NCBI RefSeq assembly: GCF_030817415.1
Contig: NZ_JAUSZI010000002.1
Location: forward strand, 1,922,001 to 1,986,000
Length of the DNA: 64,000 bases
Direction of reading: 5' to 3'
Source of the DNA: Streptomyces umbrinus
GTDB taxonomy: Bacteria > Actinomycetota > Actinomycetes > Streptomycetales > Streptomycetaceae
In this document: positions 1 to 7,433 of the stretch, piece by piece
Numbering within the stretch: the stretch's first letter is position 1
How the letters are laid out: every line of letters begins with the position of its first letter
Made by a program: the position numbers and the translations under genes
The notes under the pieces: generated by a model
Databases searched by the model: none
Seen by the model: only the letters and a program-made list of their open reading frames with translations
What the model was told of the DNA's origin: nothing

Positions 1-517
1 CCTGCCCGGCCAGCGCGAGCGTCAACGGATTACCGGCGCCCCGGCCGATGCTCGCGAGGCCGAACACGACGACGCCGGCGACCGCCGCTCCCAGGAAGGC
101 GAACCAGACGTACTGGAACGGGTTGGAGAACCCGAACACGGCGATCACCGACACCACGGCGAACGAGGCGCCGGCGTTCACGCCCAGCAGGCCCGTGTCC
201 GCGATCGGGTTGCGCGTGTACCCCTGGATCAGCGCCCCGCCGACCCCGAGCGCGATGCCCGCCACGATCGCGAGCACCGTCCGGGGCACCCGCACGGTCC
301 GCACGATGAGCCTGATCTCGGTGAGCCGCTGGTCGGAGTCCGGTGCCGCGAACAGCCCGTGCCACACCTCGGCGGGGCTCAACGAGCGCGCACCGACAGC
401 CAACGACACCACCCCCGCGGCCACGAGGACCACCACCAGCGTGCCCAAACCCACCACCCGCCGCCGACGGGCGTCTGTGCCCCTGGGCGCGGGGCGCTCA
501 ACCGCAGTCGTGCCCAT
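1..517 (-). CDS. FecCD-type siderophore ABC permease (3' end outside window)
   Basis: Membrane subunit of an iron-siderophore importer; about 172 N-terminal residues are visible before the reading frame runs off base 1. The ATG at 517 opens a short basic N-terminus followed by a hydrophobic helix. Then come family hallmarks: the VRVPRTVLAIVAGIALGVGG block, the ALIQGYTRNPIAD loop and the GLLGVNAGASFAVV helix. FecCD proteins usually have 330-360 residues and nine or ten helices, so roughly half is missing. It lies 52 bases after the monooxygenase on the same strand and is very probably co-transcribed with it from the iron-box promoter near 2000. A second FecCD gene and perhaps a synthetase may follow beyond base 1, which is inference. 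Family is secure; substrate (a hydroxamate) is inferred from neighbours. Confidence 0.93.
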   Translation of the reverse strand, partial: MGTTAVERPAPRGTDARRRRVVGLGTLVVVLVAAGVVSLAVGARSLSPAEVWHGLFAAPDSDQRLTEIRLIVRTVRVPRTVLAIVAGIALGVGGALIQGYTRNPIADTGLLGVNAGASFAVVSVIAVFGFSNPFQYVWFAFLGAAVAGVVVFGLASIGRGAGNPLTLALAGQ

Positions 518-569
518 GGCGAAGTACGTTATCCCTATTGATCCACCGGAGAAGCATGGCCATGGCCTT

Positions 570-1904
570 TCAGGCGGCGACCGTCCAGGCCTCGTCCGAG
601 GGGGACGTGACGCCCCGGGCGAGGAGCGAGTCCAGGATCTCCCCGACCCTGGTCGCGGTGTTGGACAGCAGGGACGACGTGATGCCGTGCGTGTGCTCCG
701 TACCGCCCTGGAGGTAGATCCCGCAGCGCAGTTCGGGGTCCGTCACGATGCGGTAGTCGCGCTCGACGCGGACGCGGCCCTCGCCGTCACGCAGGCAGTG
801 GTCCGCGACCTCGCCGAGGAGTCCGAGGGGGTCGGCGGGGCTGTAGCCGGTGGCGAAGACCACGACGTCCGCGTCCAGGACGGTCTCCTCGCCGGTGACG
901 AGGGACGTCACGGTGGCACGGGCCGTGCCCGCGGTCTCCTCGACGTCGGTCAGCCGGGACACGTTGAGGAAGCGCAGCCGCTCGGTGCCGAGGACCTTCT
1001 CCTGGTACGTCTGCCGGTACAGGTCCTCGATCAGGTCGATGTCCACCACGGAGTAGTTGGTGTTGCCGTGGTAGTCCATCAGGCGGCGCTTGACGTTCTC
1101 GGGCGCGGCGAAGTACTCGTCGACGGCCGCGGGATCGAAGATCCGGTTGGCGAAGCTGCTGTCGTCGGCGGGGCTGTAGCCGTAGCGGGAGAAGACCGCG
1201 CAGACCTCGGCCCCGGGGAAGCGGCGGTGCAGGTAGGCGACGTTCTCGGCAGCGCTCTGACCGGCGCCCACGACGATGAACCGGGAGGGCGAGGTGCCCT
1301 CCAACCGGTCGACCTTCGCCAGCAGTTCGGAGTTGTGCCAGACCCGGTCGCCCGTCTCGACGCCCTCCGGCATGAGGGGACGCATCCCGGTGCCGAGGAC
1401 AAGGTTGCGGGCCCGGTGGACCGCGAGGCCCTCCGCCGACCGGACCGTCACCTCCAGGTGATCCACGACTCCGTCACGGACGACGGGCGCGACGCCGACG
1501 ACCTCGTGGCCGTAGGAGACCGTGTCCTCGACCTGGGCCGCGGCCCATTCCAGGTAGTCGTGGAACTCGACCCGCAGCGGGAAGAGGTTCTTGTGGTTGA
1601 TGAAGTCGATCAGCCGGCCCTTGCTCTTCAGGTAGCAGAGGAAGCTGAACTCGCTGGCCGGGTTCCGGAGCGTCACCAGGTCCTTGAGGAAGGACACCTG
1701 CATGGTCGCGTCGTCGATCAGCATGCCCCGGTGCCAGCCGAAGCACGGCTGCTGCTCGAAGAAGTGAGCGGTGATCGCCTCCTGCTCGCCGGCTCGTGCG
1801 TTGTGCTCGCCGAGTGCGATCGCCATGGCCACATTGGACGGTCCGAAACCGATGCCAATGAGGTCGTGGACCAGTGGTGCGTCATCAGGAAGAACCTGTG
1901 ACAT
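570..1904 (-). CDS. L-ornithine N5-monooxygenase, siderophore type (CchB-like)
   Basis: Flavin-dependent N-hydroxylating monooxygenase, 444 aa, expected to hydroxylate the delta-amino group of L-ornithine to make the hydroxamate precursor. The FAD site GIGFGPSN is at about residues 17-24 and the NADPH site GAGQSAAEN lies near mid-protein. Family signatures FGWHRGML, MQVSFLKDLV, FANRIFDP, NYSVVD and a C-terminal TEHTHG block are all present, and length is normal. The ATG at 1904 has a GGGAG Shine-Dalgarno a few bases upstream. It diverges from the formyltransferase at 2160, and two iron boxes lie between them, so iron repression through a DmdR/IdeR regulator is expected. It is the intact counterpart of the frameshifted monooxygenase at 7434-8784. 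CchB in coelichelin biosynthesis is the closest known role; identity as cchB itself is not proven. Confidence 0.95.
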   Translation of the reverse strand: MSQVLPDDAPLVHDLIGIGFGPSNVAMAIALGEHNARAGEQEAITAHFFEQQPCFGWHRGMLIDDATMQVSFLKDLVTLRNPASEFSFLCYLKSKGRLIDFINHKNLFPLRVEFHDYLEWAAAQVEDTVSYGHEVVGVAPVVRDGVVDHLEVTVRSAEGLAVHRARNLVLGTGMRPLMPEGVETGDRVWHNSELLAKVDRLEGTSPSRFIVVGAGQSAAENVAYLHRRFPGAEVCAVFSRYGYSPADDSSFANRIFDPAAVDEYFAAPENVKRRLMDYHGNTNYSVVDIDLIEDLYRQTYQEKVLGTERLRFLNVSRLTDVEETAGTARATVTSLVTGEETVLDADVVVFATGYSPADPLGLLGEVADHCLRDGEGRVRVERDYRIVTDPELRCGIYLQGGTEHTHGITSSLLSNTATRVGEILDSLLARGVTSPSDEAWTVAA

Positions 1905-1998
1905 GTCACTCCCATCGTGCGGGGCAGTCGCCTGTCAGGCGTGGGGAAAGTACGAGGTGAGAAAGGCGGGCATGCCAGCGGCCGAGCTCGCCGGGAAT

Positions 1999-2017
1999 TT
2001 AGGTTAGCCTAAGCTAA
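1999..2017. promoter_or_regulatory. Iron box 1 (DmdR/IdeR-type operator)
   Basis: The sequence TTAGGTTAGCCTAAGCTAA is a near-palindromic 19-mer matching the actinobacterial iron-box consensus TTAGGTTAGGCTAACCTAA. It is 95 bases before the monooxygenase start on the minus strand and 142 before the formyltransferase. It most likely controls the minus-strand operon. Confidence 0.9.
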
Positions 2018-2100
2018 TCCCATAAAGCTGTCGACCGGACGAACCGGGCAATGAGGCGCCGGCACCCGCCAACTGGGGCACTGCGCACCCCCGTTGCATA

Positions 2101-2119
2101 CTAAGGTAAGCCTTGCTTT
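2101..2119. promoter_or_regulatory. Iron box 2 (weaker DmdR/IdeR-type operator)
   Basis: CTAAGGTAAGCCTTGCTTT retains the AAGGTAAG/CCTTGCTTT dyad of an iron box, with more mismatches than box 1. It sits about 40 bases upstream of the formyltransferase ATG, where an operator overlapping the plus-strand promoter would be expected. Confidence 0.75.
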
Positions 2120-2159
2120 ACTGACCCCGGTCCATCCCCTGCCTTCGAGGAGGAACCCC

Positions 2160-3107
2160 ATGCGGGTCGTCATGTTCGGTTACCAGACCTGGGGGCACCG
2201 CACCCTGCAAGCCCTTCTGGACTCCGAACACGACGTGGTGCTGGTCGTGACCCACCCCAAGAGCGAGCACGCGTACGAGAAGATCTGGAGCGACTCCGTC
2301 GCCGACCTCGCCGAGGAGCACGGCGTCCCTGTGCTGATCCGCAACCGCCCCGACGACGACGAGCTGTTCGAGCGCCTGAAGGCGGCCGACCCGGACATCC
2401 TCGTGGCGAACAACTGGCGGACCTGGATCCCCCCGCGCATCTTCGACCTGCCGCGCCACGGCACGCTGAACGTCCACGACTCGCTGCTGCCGAAGTACGC
2501 CGGCTTCTCCCCGCTGATCTGGGCCCTGATCAACGGCGAGACCGAAGTGGGCGTCACCGCGCACATGATGAACGACGAGCTCGACGCGGGCGACATCGTC
2601 CGTCAGGAGGCGGTGCCGGTCGGACCGACGGACACCGCCACCGACCTCTTCCACAAGACGGTCGACCTCATCGCCCCGGTCACCGTCGGCGCGCTCGACC
2701 TCATCGCCGCCGGGCAGACGGAGTTCACCAAGCAGGACCGGTCCCAGGCCAGCTTCTTCCACAAGCGGGCCGCCGAGGACATCCGCATCGACTGGGCCTG
2801 GCCGGCCGAGGACCTGGAGCGCCTGGTCCGCGCCCAGTCCGAGCCGTACCCCAGCGCCTTCACCTTCCACAAGGGCAAGCGACTCGAGGTCCTCGCCGCC
2901 GTGGTGTCCCAGGGCCGCTACGGCGGTACGCCCGGCCGCATCTTCTACCGCGAGGGCGAGGGCGTGGTGATCGTCGCCGGAGCCGACGCCCGCACCGGCC
3001 GCAACCACGGCCTGGCCATCACCCGGGTACGGACCGAGGACGGCCGCGAGCTGCCCGCGACCCAGTACTTCACCTCCATGGGCGGCTATCTCACCACCCG
3101 CCCCTGA
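2160..3107 (+). CDS. Hydroxyornithine formyltransferase (CchA-like)
   Basis: N10-formyl-tetrahydrofolate-dependent formyltransferase, 315 aa, expected to formylate N5-hydroxyornithine for siderophore assembly. The Rossmann-like N-terminus begins MRVVMFGYQTWG. The formyltransferase catalytic triad is visible as N104 and H106 in LNVHDSLLP and an Asp in the LDAGDIV loop (142-146). The C-terminal domain (about 205-315) resembles the OB-like domain of methionyl-tRNA formyltransferases. The ATG at 2160 follows GAGGAGGAAC; an upstream in-frame start at 2094 overlaps iron box 2 and is unlikely. It is first in a plus-strand group with two FecCD permeases and an ATPase, although a strong hairpin (3150-3183) intervenes. 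A 22-codon duplicate of its 5' end occurs at 7348 on the other strand. Confidence 0.94.
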   Translation: MRVVMFGYQTWGHRTLQALLDSEHDVVLVVTHPKSEHAYEKIWSDSVADLAEEHGVPVLIRNRPDDDELFERLKAADPDILVANNWRTWIPPRIFDLPRHGTLNVHDSLLPKYAGFSPLIWALINGETEVGVTAHMMNDELDAGDIVRQEAVPVGPTDTATDLFHKTVDLIAPVTVGALDLIAAGQTEFTKQDRSQASFFHKRAAEDIRIDWAWPAEDLERLVRAQSEPYPSAFTFHKGKRLEVLAAVVSQGRYGGTPGRIFYREGEGVVIVAGADARTGRNHGLAITRVRTEDGRELPATQYFTSMGGYLTTRP

Positions 3108-3149
3108 TACCCCGGCCCCAGCACGGTCCCGTGGGCCGGCCGGACGCCA

Positions 3150-3183
3150 CCGCCGTGCGGAACTTCCCGTCTCCGCACGGCGG
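3150..3183. terminator. Strong hairpin after the formyltransferase
   Basis: An 11-bp perfect inverted repeat (CCGCCGTGCGG / CCGCACGGCGG) with a 12-base loop follows the formyltransferase stop by 42 bases. It lacks a T-run, as is usual for Streptomyces terminators. It may terminate partly, uncoupling the transport genes from the formyltransferase. Confidence 0.65.
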
Positions 3184-3246
3184 GGGCGCTCCCTCTACGA
3201 TTCGGGCCTGCCGCACCCAAGGGAGCCGGCCGTTGGAGACCGCAAG

Positions 3247-4269
3247 GTGACAGGCAAGAGGGTGCGCCCTGCCCTTCTCGTGGCGCTGCTGGGTGTCGTC
3301 CTGGCCGTCCTCTGTCTGCTGTCGCTGGCGCTCGGCGCGGCCAACGTCCCGCCGGACCAGGTGATCCGGGCCCTGTTCGGCGACGCTCCGAGCCGTTTCG
3401 TGGACAACATCGTCTGGACCGCGCGCGTACCGCGTACCGCCCTCGCGCTGGCGGCGGGCGCCGCCCTCGGGCTGGCCGGCGCGCTGATGCAGGCCCTGAC
3501 CCGCAACCCGCTCGCCGACCCCGGGGTGCTCGGGGTCAGCGCCGGTGCCTCCTTCGCCATCGTGCTGGCCGTCGGAGTGCTCGGGATCAACTCCCTGTAC
3601 GGGTATGTGTGGTTCGCGTTCGCCGGAGCACTGATCGCCACGGTGGCCGTCTATCTGCTGGGCGGTCTCGGGCGGTCCGGGATGACCCCGGTGAAACTGG
3701 CGCTCGCGGGAATCGCCGTCACCTCGATGCTGTGGTCGTTCACCCAGGCCATCGTGCTCACCGACGCGGACGCGCTCAACAAGTTCCGCTTCTGGTCCGC
3801 GGGTTCGCTCGCGGACGCGGACAGCGGCATGGTGTGGCGGGTGCTGCCCTTCCTCGTCATCGGCGCGGTGCTGGCGCTGGCCTGCGCTCCGGCCCTCAAC
3901 AGCCTGGCCCTCGGCGACGACGTCGCGGCCTCGCTCGGCCGGCGCCTCGGCCTGGTCCGCCTCGCGGGCGTCGCCGCGGTCACCCTGCTGACGGGGGCCT
4001 CGGTCGCGGTCATCGGCCCGGTCGTCTTCATCGGCCTGGTGGTCCCCCATGTCGCGCGTGCACTGGCCCAGTCGGCGGGCATCGGCCCCGACCAGCGCTG
4101 GCTGCTGCCGCTGTCCGCGGTGCTCGCCCCCAGCCTGCTGCTCACCGCCGACATCCTCGGACGCCTGGTGGCACGGCCCACCGAGATCCAGGCAGGCGTG
4201 CTGGTCGCCTTCATCGGCGGCCCGTTCTTCATCGCCATGGTCCGCAGACGCAATCTGGCGGAGGTGTGA
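3247..4269 (+). CDS. FecCD-family siderophore ABC permease, first subunit
   Basis: Polytopic membrane subunit, 340 aa, of a ferric-siderophore importer. Family motifs are clear: RVPRTALALAAGAALGLAGALMQ near residues 60-82, the TRNPLADPGVLGVSAGASFA segment, and the ATPase-contact region SLGRRLGL around 235. Hydrophobic stretches are consistent with about nine or ten helices. The start is a GTG at 3247 preceded by GGAG; there is no better ATG. It ends two bases before the next permease start, so the two are translationally coupled. The order permease, permease, ATPase matches CchC, CchD and CchE of the coelichelin uptake system, although the order and strand relative to biosynthetic genes should not be over-read. 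Confidence 0.95.
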   Translation: MTGKRVRPALLVALLGVVLAVLCLLSLALGAANVPPDQVIRALFGDAPSRFVDNIVWTARVPRTALALAAGAALGLAGALMQALTRNPLADPGVLGVSAGASFAIVLAVGVLGINSLYGYVWFAFAGALIATVAVYLLGGLGRSGMTPVKLALAGIAVTSMLWSFTQAIVLTDADALNKFRFWSAGSLADADSGMVWRVLPFLVIGAVLALACAPALNSLALGDDVAASLGRRLGLVRLAGVAAVTLLTGASVAVIGPVVFIGLVVPHVARALAQSAGIGPDQRWLLPLSAVLAPSLLLTADILGRLVARPTEIQAGVLVAFIGGPFFIAMVRRRNLAEV

Positions 4270-4271
4270 AC

Positions 4272-5372
4272 GTGCCGAACCCGAAGTCCGCGCTCAACTC
4301 CCGCCCGGTTCCGGACGGTTCGCCCGGCGGCCCCCGCTTCCGCACCTACCGGCTGGCCCTGCCGCCCGTCTCCGGCGTCTTCCGCCCCCGCCTGGTGACC
4401 CTGTGCGCGGTGCTCGCCGCCGCCACCTTCCTGCTGTTCTGCTGGGGCCTGACGACCGGCGACTATCCGATCGGCTTCACCGAGGTAGTACGGGCCCTGG
4501 TGGGCTCCGGCGACCCCGGAACAGTCCTCGTGGTGCGGGAACTGCGGCTGCCGCGCGCCCTGGTCGGGCTGCTGGCGGGCATCGCCTTCGGTGTCTCCGG
4601 CGCGCTGTTCCAGACCATGACCCGCAATCCGCTGGCCAGCCCCGACATGATCGGCCTCACCCAGGGCGCGGGCACCGCCGTGGTCGCGGGCATCGTGCTC
4701 GGCTGGGACGGCGGCCTCGGCACCCAGGCCCTCGGCCTGCTCGGCGCCCTGGCCTCGGCCCTCGTCGTGTACGTGCTGTCCTGGCGGCGCGGCACCACCG
4801 GATACCGCATCGTCCTGGTCGGCATCGGCGTGGCCTGGATCTGTACGAGCGCCACGGACTACCTGGTGGCCAAGGGCGGACGCTTCCAGGCACAGGCCGC
4901 CCTCGGCTGGCTGGTCGGCAACCTCAACGGCCGTACGGGGGACCAGGTCGGCCCGCTCACCGTGGCGCTGGCTGTGCTGCTGCCGACGGCACTGCTGCTC
5001 GGCCGGCTGCTGCGCACCCTCCAGCTCGGCGACGACGTGGCCACCGGCCTCGGTACGCGCGTACAGCCCGTCCGCCTCGCCATCCTGCTCGCCGGTGTCG
5101 GACTGATCGCGTTCGCCACCGCCTCCACCGGTCCCGTCGCGTTCGTGGCGCTCGCCGCTCCGCAGATCGCCCAACGGCTGGCCCGTACGGCCTGGCCACC
5201 GACCGTCGCCTCGGGACTGACCGGGGCGCTGGTGGTCCTCGGCGGCGACCTCATCGCCCGTACGCTCGTCCCCGGCACGGAGCTGCCGGTCGGAATCGTC
5301 ACCGGAGTGCTCGGCGCACCGGTCCTGCTCTGGCTGCTCGCCCGCGCCAACCGCGCGGGTTCAGGAGGTTGA
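4272..5372 (+). CDS. FecCD-family siderophore ABC permease, second subunit
   Basis: Second membrane subunit of the importer, 366 aa from a GTG at 4272; GAGG at 4261-4264 is at good spacing. A GTG at 4266 overlapping the previous stop is a possible alternative. A hydrophilic N-terminal extension of about 45 residues precedes the first helix. The FecCD blocks RLPRALVGLLAGIAFGVSG, TRNPLASPDMIGLTQG and the GLGTRV cytoplasmic loop are present. It pairs with the preceding permease as a heterodimer, the usual arrangement for hydroxamate importers. The stop codon overlaps the Shine-Dalgarno region of the ATPase gene (AGGAGG at 5363-5368), so the three genes are coupled. Confidence 0.95.
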   Translation: MPNPKSALNSRPVPDGSPGGPRFRTYRLALPPVSGVFRPRLVTLCAVLAAATFLLFCWGLTTGDYPIGFTEVVRALVGSGDPGTVLVVRELRLPRALVGLLAGIAFGVSGALFQTMTRNPLASPDMIGLTQGAGTAVVAGIVLGWDGGLGTQALGLLGALASALVVYVLSWRRGTTGYRIVLVGIGVAWICTSATDYLVAKGGRFQAQAALGWLVGNLNGRTGDQVGPLTVALAVLLPTALLLGRLLRTLQLGDDVATGLGTRVQPVRLAILLAGVGLIAFATASTGPVAFVALAAPQIAQRLARTAWPPTVASGLTGALVVLGGDLIARTLVPGTELPVGIVTGVLGAPVLLWLLARANRAGSGG

Positions 5373-5373
5373 A

Positions 5374-5418
5374 CCCATGTCGGCTGATCCCATGTCGGCT
5401 GATGCCACGTCGGCTGAT
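5374..5418 (+). repeat. Three tandem 15-bp units duplicating a start codon
   Basis: CCCATGTCGGCTGAT occurs twice perfectly and a third time with two changes (GCCACGTCGGCTGAT). It gives the ATPase an N-terminal MSAD-P repeat and a second possible start at 5392. Confidence 0.9.
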
Positions 5419-6249
5419 CCCCGGTCGACCGACCGCGTGCCGCCCCCCGACCCGGACCTGCGCGCGAGCGGTCTGCGGCTGGCCTACGACAGCCGGATCG
5501 TCGTGGACGGGCTCGACCTGGCCGTACCGCCGGGCCGGATCACGGCCATCGTCGGCGCCAACGCGTGCGGCAAGTCCACCCTGTTGCGCGCCCTCGCCCG
5601 GCTGCTGGCGCCCAAGGAAGGAGCCGTCCATCTCGACGGCCGGGCCATCCGGTCGATACCGAGCAGGGAGCTGGCCCAGCGCCTCGGCATCCTGCCGCAG
5701 AGTCCGCTCGCGCCGGAGGGGCTGACGGTCATCGACCTGGTCAACCGCGGGCGTTCACCGCATCAGACCTGGTGGCGGCAGTGGTCGAAGGCCGATGAGC
5801 AGGCCGTGCGCGAGGCCCTGGACGCCACGGGCATGACGGACCTCGCGGACCGGCCTGTGGACGAGTTGTCCGGCGGCCAGCGCCAACGCGCCTGGATCGC
5901 CATGGCGGTCGCCCAGGGCACCCCCGTACTGCTGCTGGACGAGCCGACGACGTATCTGGACCTGGCCCATCAGATCGACGTCCTGGACCTCATCACCGAC
6001 CTCAACCGGCGCGAGAGCCGCACGGTCGTCATGGTGCTCCACGACCTCAACCAGGCCTGCCGGTACGCCGATCACGTCGTCGCGATGAAGTCCGGGCGGA
6101 TCGTCGCCGAAGGAAGCCCCGTGGAGGTCATCACCGCCGCCACGGTCGAGGACGTCTTCGACCTGACCTGCCAGATCACGACGGACCCGGTCAGCGGCAC
6201 CCCGCTGGTGATCCCGATAGGCCGTCACCATGGGGCCCGCGCCCGTTAG
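5377..6249 (+). CDS. Siderophore ABC transporter ATP-binding protein (FecE/CchE-like)
   Basis: ATPase subunit, 290 aa, energising the FecCD permease pair. Walker A GANACGKST spans residues 60-68, the signature LSGGQ 164-168, Walker B VLLLDEP 184-190, and the switch histidine lies in VMVLHDLNQ near 220. The final 40 residues (EVITAATVEDVFDL onward) are the typical extension of iron-chelate ATPases. AGGAGG precedes the ATG at 5377 by nine bases; the ATG at 5392, created by the 15-bp repeat, is a second candidate. The first 25 residues are low-complexity and absent from most relatives. A 9-bp hairpin spans its stop codon and probably ends the operon. Confidence 0.96.
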   Translation: MSADPMSADATSADPRSTDRVPPPDPDLRASGLRLAYDSRIVVDGLDLAVPPGRITAIVGANACGKSTLLRALARLLAPKEGAVHLDGRAIRSIPSRELAQRLGILPQSPLAPEGLTVIDLVNRGRSPHQTWWRQWSKADEQAVREALDATGMTDLADRPVDELSGGQRQRAWIAMAVAQGTPVLLLDEPTTYLDLAHQIDVLDLITDLNRRESRTVVMVLHDLNQACRYADHVVAMKSGRIVAEGSPVEVITAATVEDVFDLTCQITTDPVSGTPLVIPIGRHHGARAR

Positions 6250-6258
6250 GGGCGCGGG
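6236..6258. terminator. Hairpin over the ATPase stop codon
   Basis: CCCGCGCCC and GGGCGCGGG form a perfect 9-bp stem with a 5-base loop that contains the TAG stop. It lies between converging genes and could terminate from either side. Confidence 0.7.
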
Positions 6259-6341
6259 GCTGCGTCGATCTGCGGCTCCGCCGCGGGGCGCGGCCGGTCC
6301 CCACACACCCGCGGCCGAACAGCCCTGCTCCCAGCGGAGCG

Positions 6342-7241
6342 TCACCGCACGATCGTCGTCCCCGTTCCGACGACATCCGCCAGCCCGTCGAGCAATGCGT
6401 GCGGCGCGCGCCCGTCGAGCACCCGGGCCGCTCCCACCCCACCCCTGACGGCCCTCAGACAGGCCTCCATCTTGGGCCCCATGCCGCCGTTCAACGTCGG
6501 CAGCAACCGCTCCAGTTCCCCCGCGCCGATCCGGTCGACGATCCGGTCGCTCTCGGGCCAGTCGGCATAGAGCCCGGGAACATCGGTGAGGACGACCAGG
6601 ATCCGCGTCCCCAGCGCCGCCGCCAACGCCCCTGCCGCCGTATCGGCGTTGACGTTGTAGACCTGCCCGTCCTCGCCGCGGCCGACGGAGGAGACGACCG
6701 GGATGTGACCGCTGTCGAGCAGGATGCGCACGACCGCGGTGTTCACCCGTGCCACGTCCCCGACGAGCCCGATGTCGACGGGCTCACCGGCCACTTCGGC
6801 GTACCGCTTGACGGCGGTGAGGGTGCGCCCGTCCTCGCCGCTGAGGCCGACGGCGTACGGGCCGTCTTCGTTGAGCAGGCCGACGAGTTCCTTCTGGACC
6901 TTGCCCGACAACACCATGCGGACGACCTCCATGGTCTCCGGAGTGGTGACCCGGAGCCCGTTCAGGAAGGACGACTTGAGGCCCAGCCGGTCCAGGTGGG
7001 CGCCGATCTGCGGACCGCCGCCGTGCACGACGACGGGCCGGACCCCGGCGCGCCGCAGGGTGAGGACGTCCTGCGCGAAGGCCCGCCGGAGCGTCTCGTC
7101 GGTCATCGCGTGGCCGCCGTACTTGACGACGACCGTGTGTCCACGCAGGGGTTCCAGCGCCGCGAGGCGATTGGTGAGGTCACCGGCGGAGGACTCGGTG
7201 TCGGAGGAGGTGGCCGTTTCGGCCACGACGGCCCCGTTCAC
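6342..7241 (-). CDS. Acetylglutamate kinase paralogue (ArgB-like) inside the siderophore locus
   Basis: Amino-acid kinase, 299 aa, matching ArgB, which phosphorylates N-acetylglutamate in ornithine/arginine synthesis. Visible ArgB features are [10 protein letters not shown] for phosphate binding, [29 protein letters not shown], the [12 protein letters not shown] adenine/substrate segment, [12 protein letters not shown] and a C-terminal [14 protein letters not shown] block. No other arginine genes are nearby, so it is probably a second copy dedicated to ornithine supply for the hydroxamate siderophore; that role is inference. The GTG start at 7241 overlaps the TGA of the upstream truncated formyltransferase as GTGA, implying translational coupling. 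Residues 1-30 are poorly conserved. Whether it is feedback-insensitive cannot be read here. Confidence 0.92.
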   Translation of the reverse strand: MNGAVVAETATSSDTESSAGDLTNRLAALEPLRGHTVVVKYGGHAMTDETLRRAFAQDVLTLRRAGVRPVVVHGGGPQIGAHLDRLGLKSSFLNGLRVTTPETMEVVRMVLSGKVQKELVGLLNEDGPYAVGLSGEDGRTLTAVKRYAEVAGEPVDIGLVGDVARVNTAVVRILLDSGHIPVVSSVGRGEDGQVYNVNADTAAGALAAALGTRILVVLTDVPGLYADWPESDRIVDRIGAGELERLLPTLNGGMGPKMEACLRAVRGGVGAARVLDGRAPHALLDGLADVVGTGTTIVR

Positions 7242-7348
7242 GGCCGCCGGCCGCTGCGGGCCCCGCGCTTCTCGGCCAGGCCGGAGTCCAACAGAGCCTG
7301 GAGCGTGAGGTGCCCCCAGGTCTGACAGCCGAACATGACGACCCGCAT
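7238..7348 (-). pseudogene. Truncated formyltransferase (35 codons), possible leader of argB
   Basis: ATG at 7348, with AGGAGAGG at proper spacing, opens a 35-codon frame beginning [20 protein letters not shown]. Over the first 22 residues it matches the intact formyltransferase at 2160 at all but two positions (Y8C, R14L), and then diverges abruptly after LLDS. The frame ends in TGA overlapping the GTG of the ArgB-like gene. It lies just downstream of an iron box and opposite the second monooxygenase. The rest of the enzyme, including the catalytic residues, is absent, so it cannot be active. It may now serve as a translated leader coupling argB to the formyltransferase ribosome-binding site. 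Confidence 0.85.
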
Positions 7349-7377
7349 CGTCGATCCTCTCCTAGGACACACCATTG

Positions 7378-7396
7378 CAAGGTAAGGCTAACCTTA
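7378..7396. promoter_or_regulatory. Iron box 3 between truncated formyltransferase/argB and monooxygenase 2
   Basis: CAAGGTAAGGCTAACCTTA is a close match to the 19-bp iron box, with AAGGTAAG and CTAACCTT half-sites. It lies 30 bases from the minus-strand ATG and 37 from the plus-strand GTG, so one operator could control both directions. Confidence 0.9.
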
Positions 7397-7433
7397 TTTA
7401 ACATCAGTGGCGCCTAGGGGAAGGAAAGTTGCG

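Noticed and set aside
48..1901. 617-codon open frame on the plus strand
   Set aside because: Antisense to the permease and monooxygenase; composition is that of a GC-skewed shadow frame and no domain is readable.
2118..3008. 296-codon open frame on the minus strand
   Set aside because: Antisense to the formyltransferase, whose motifs and start are clear.
3651..5174. 507-codon open frame on the minus strand
   Set aside because: Antisense shadow of the two FecCD permeases; low-complexity Gly/Arg/Ala product.
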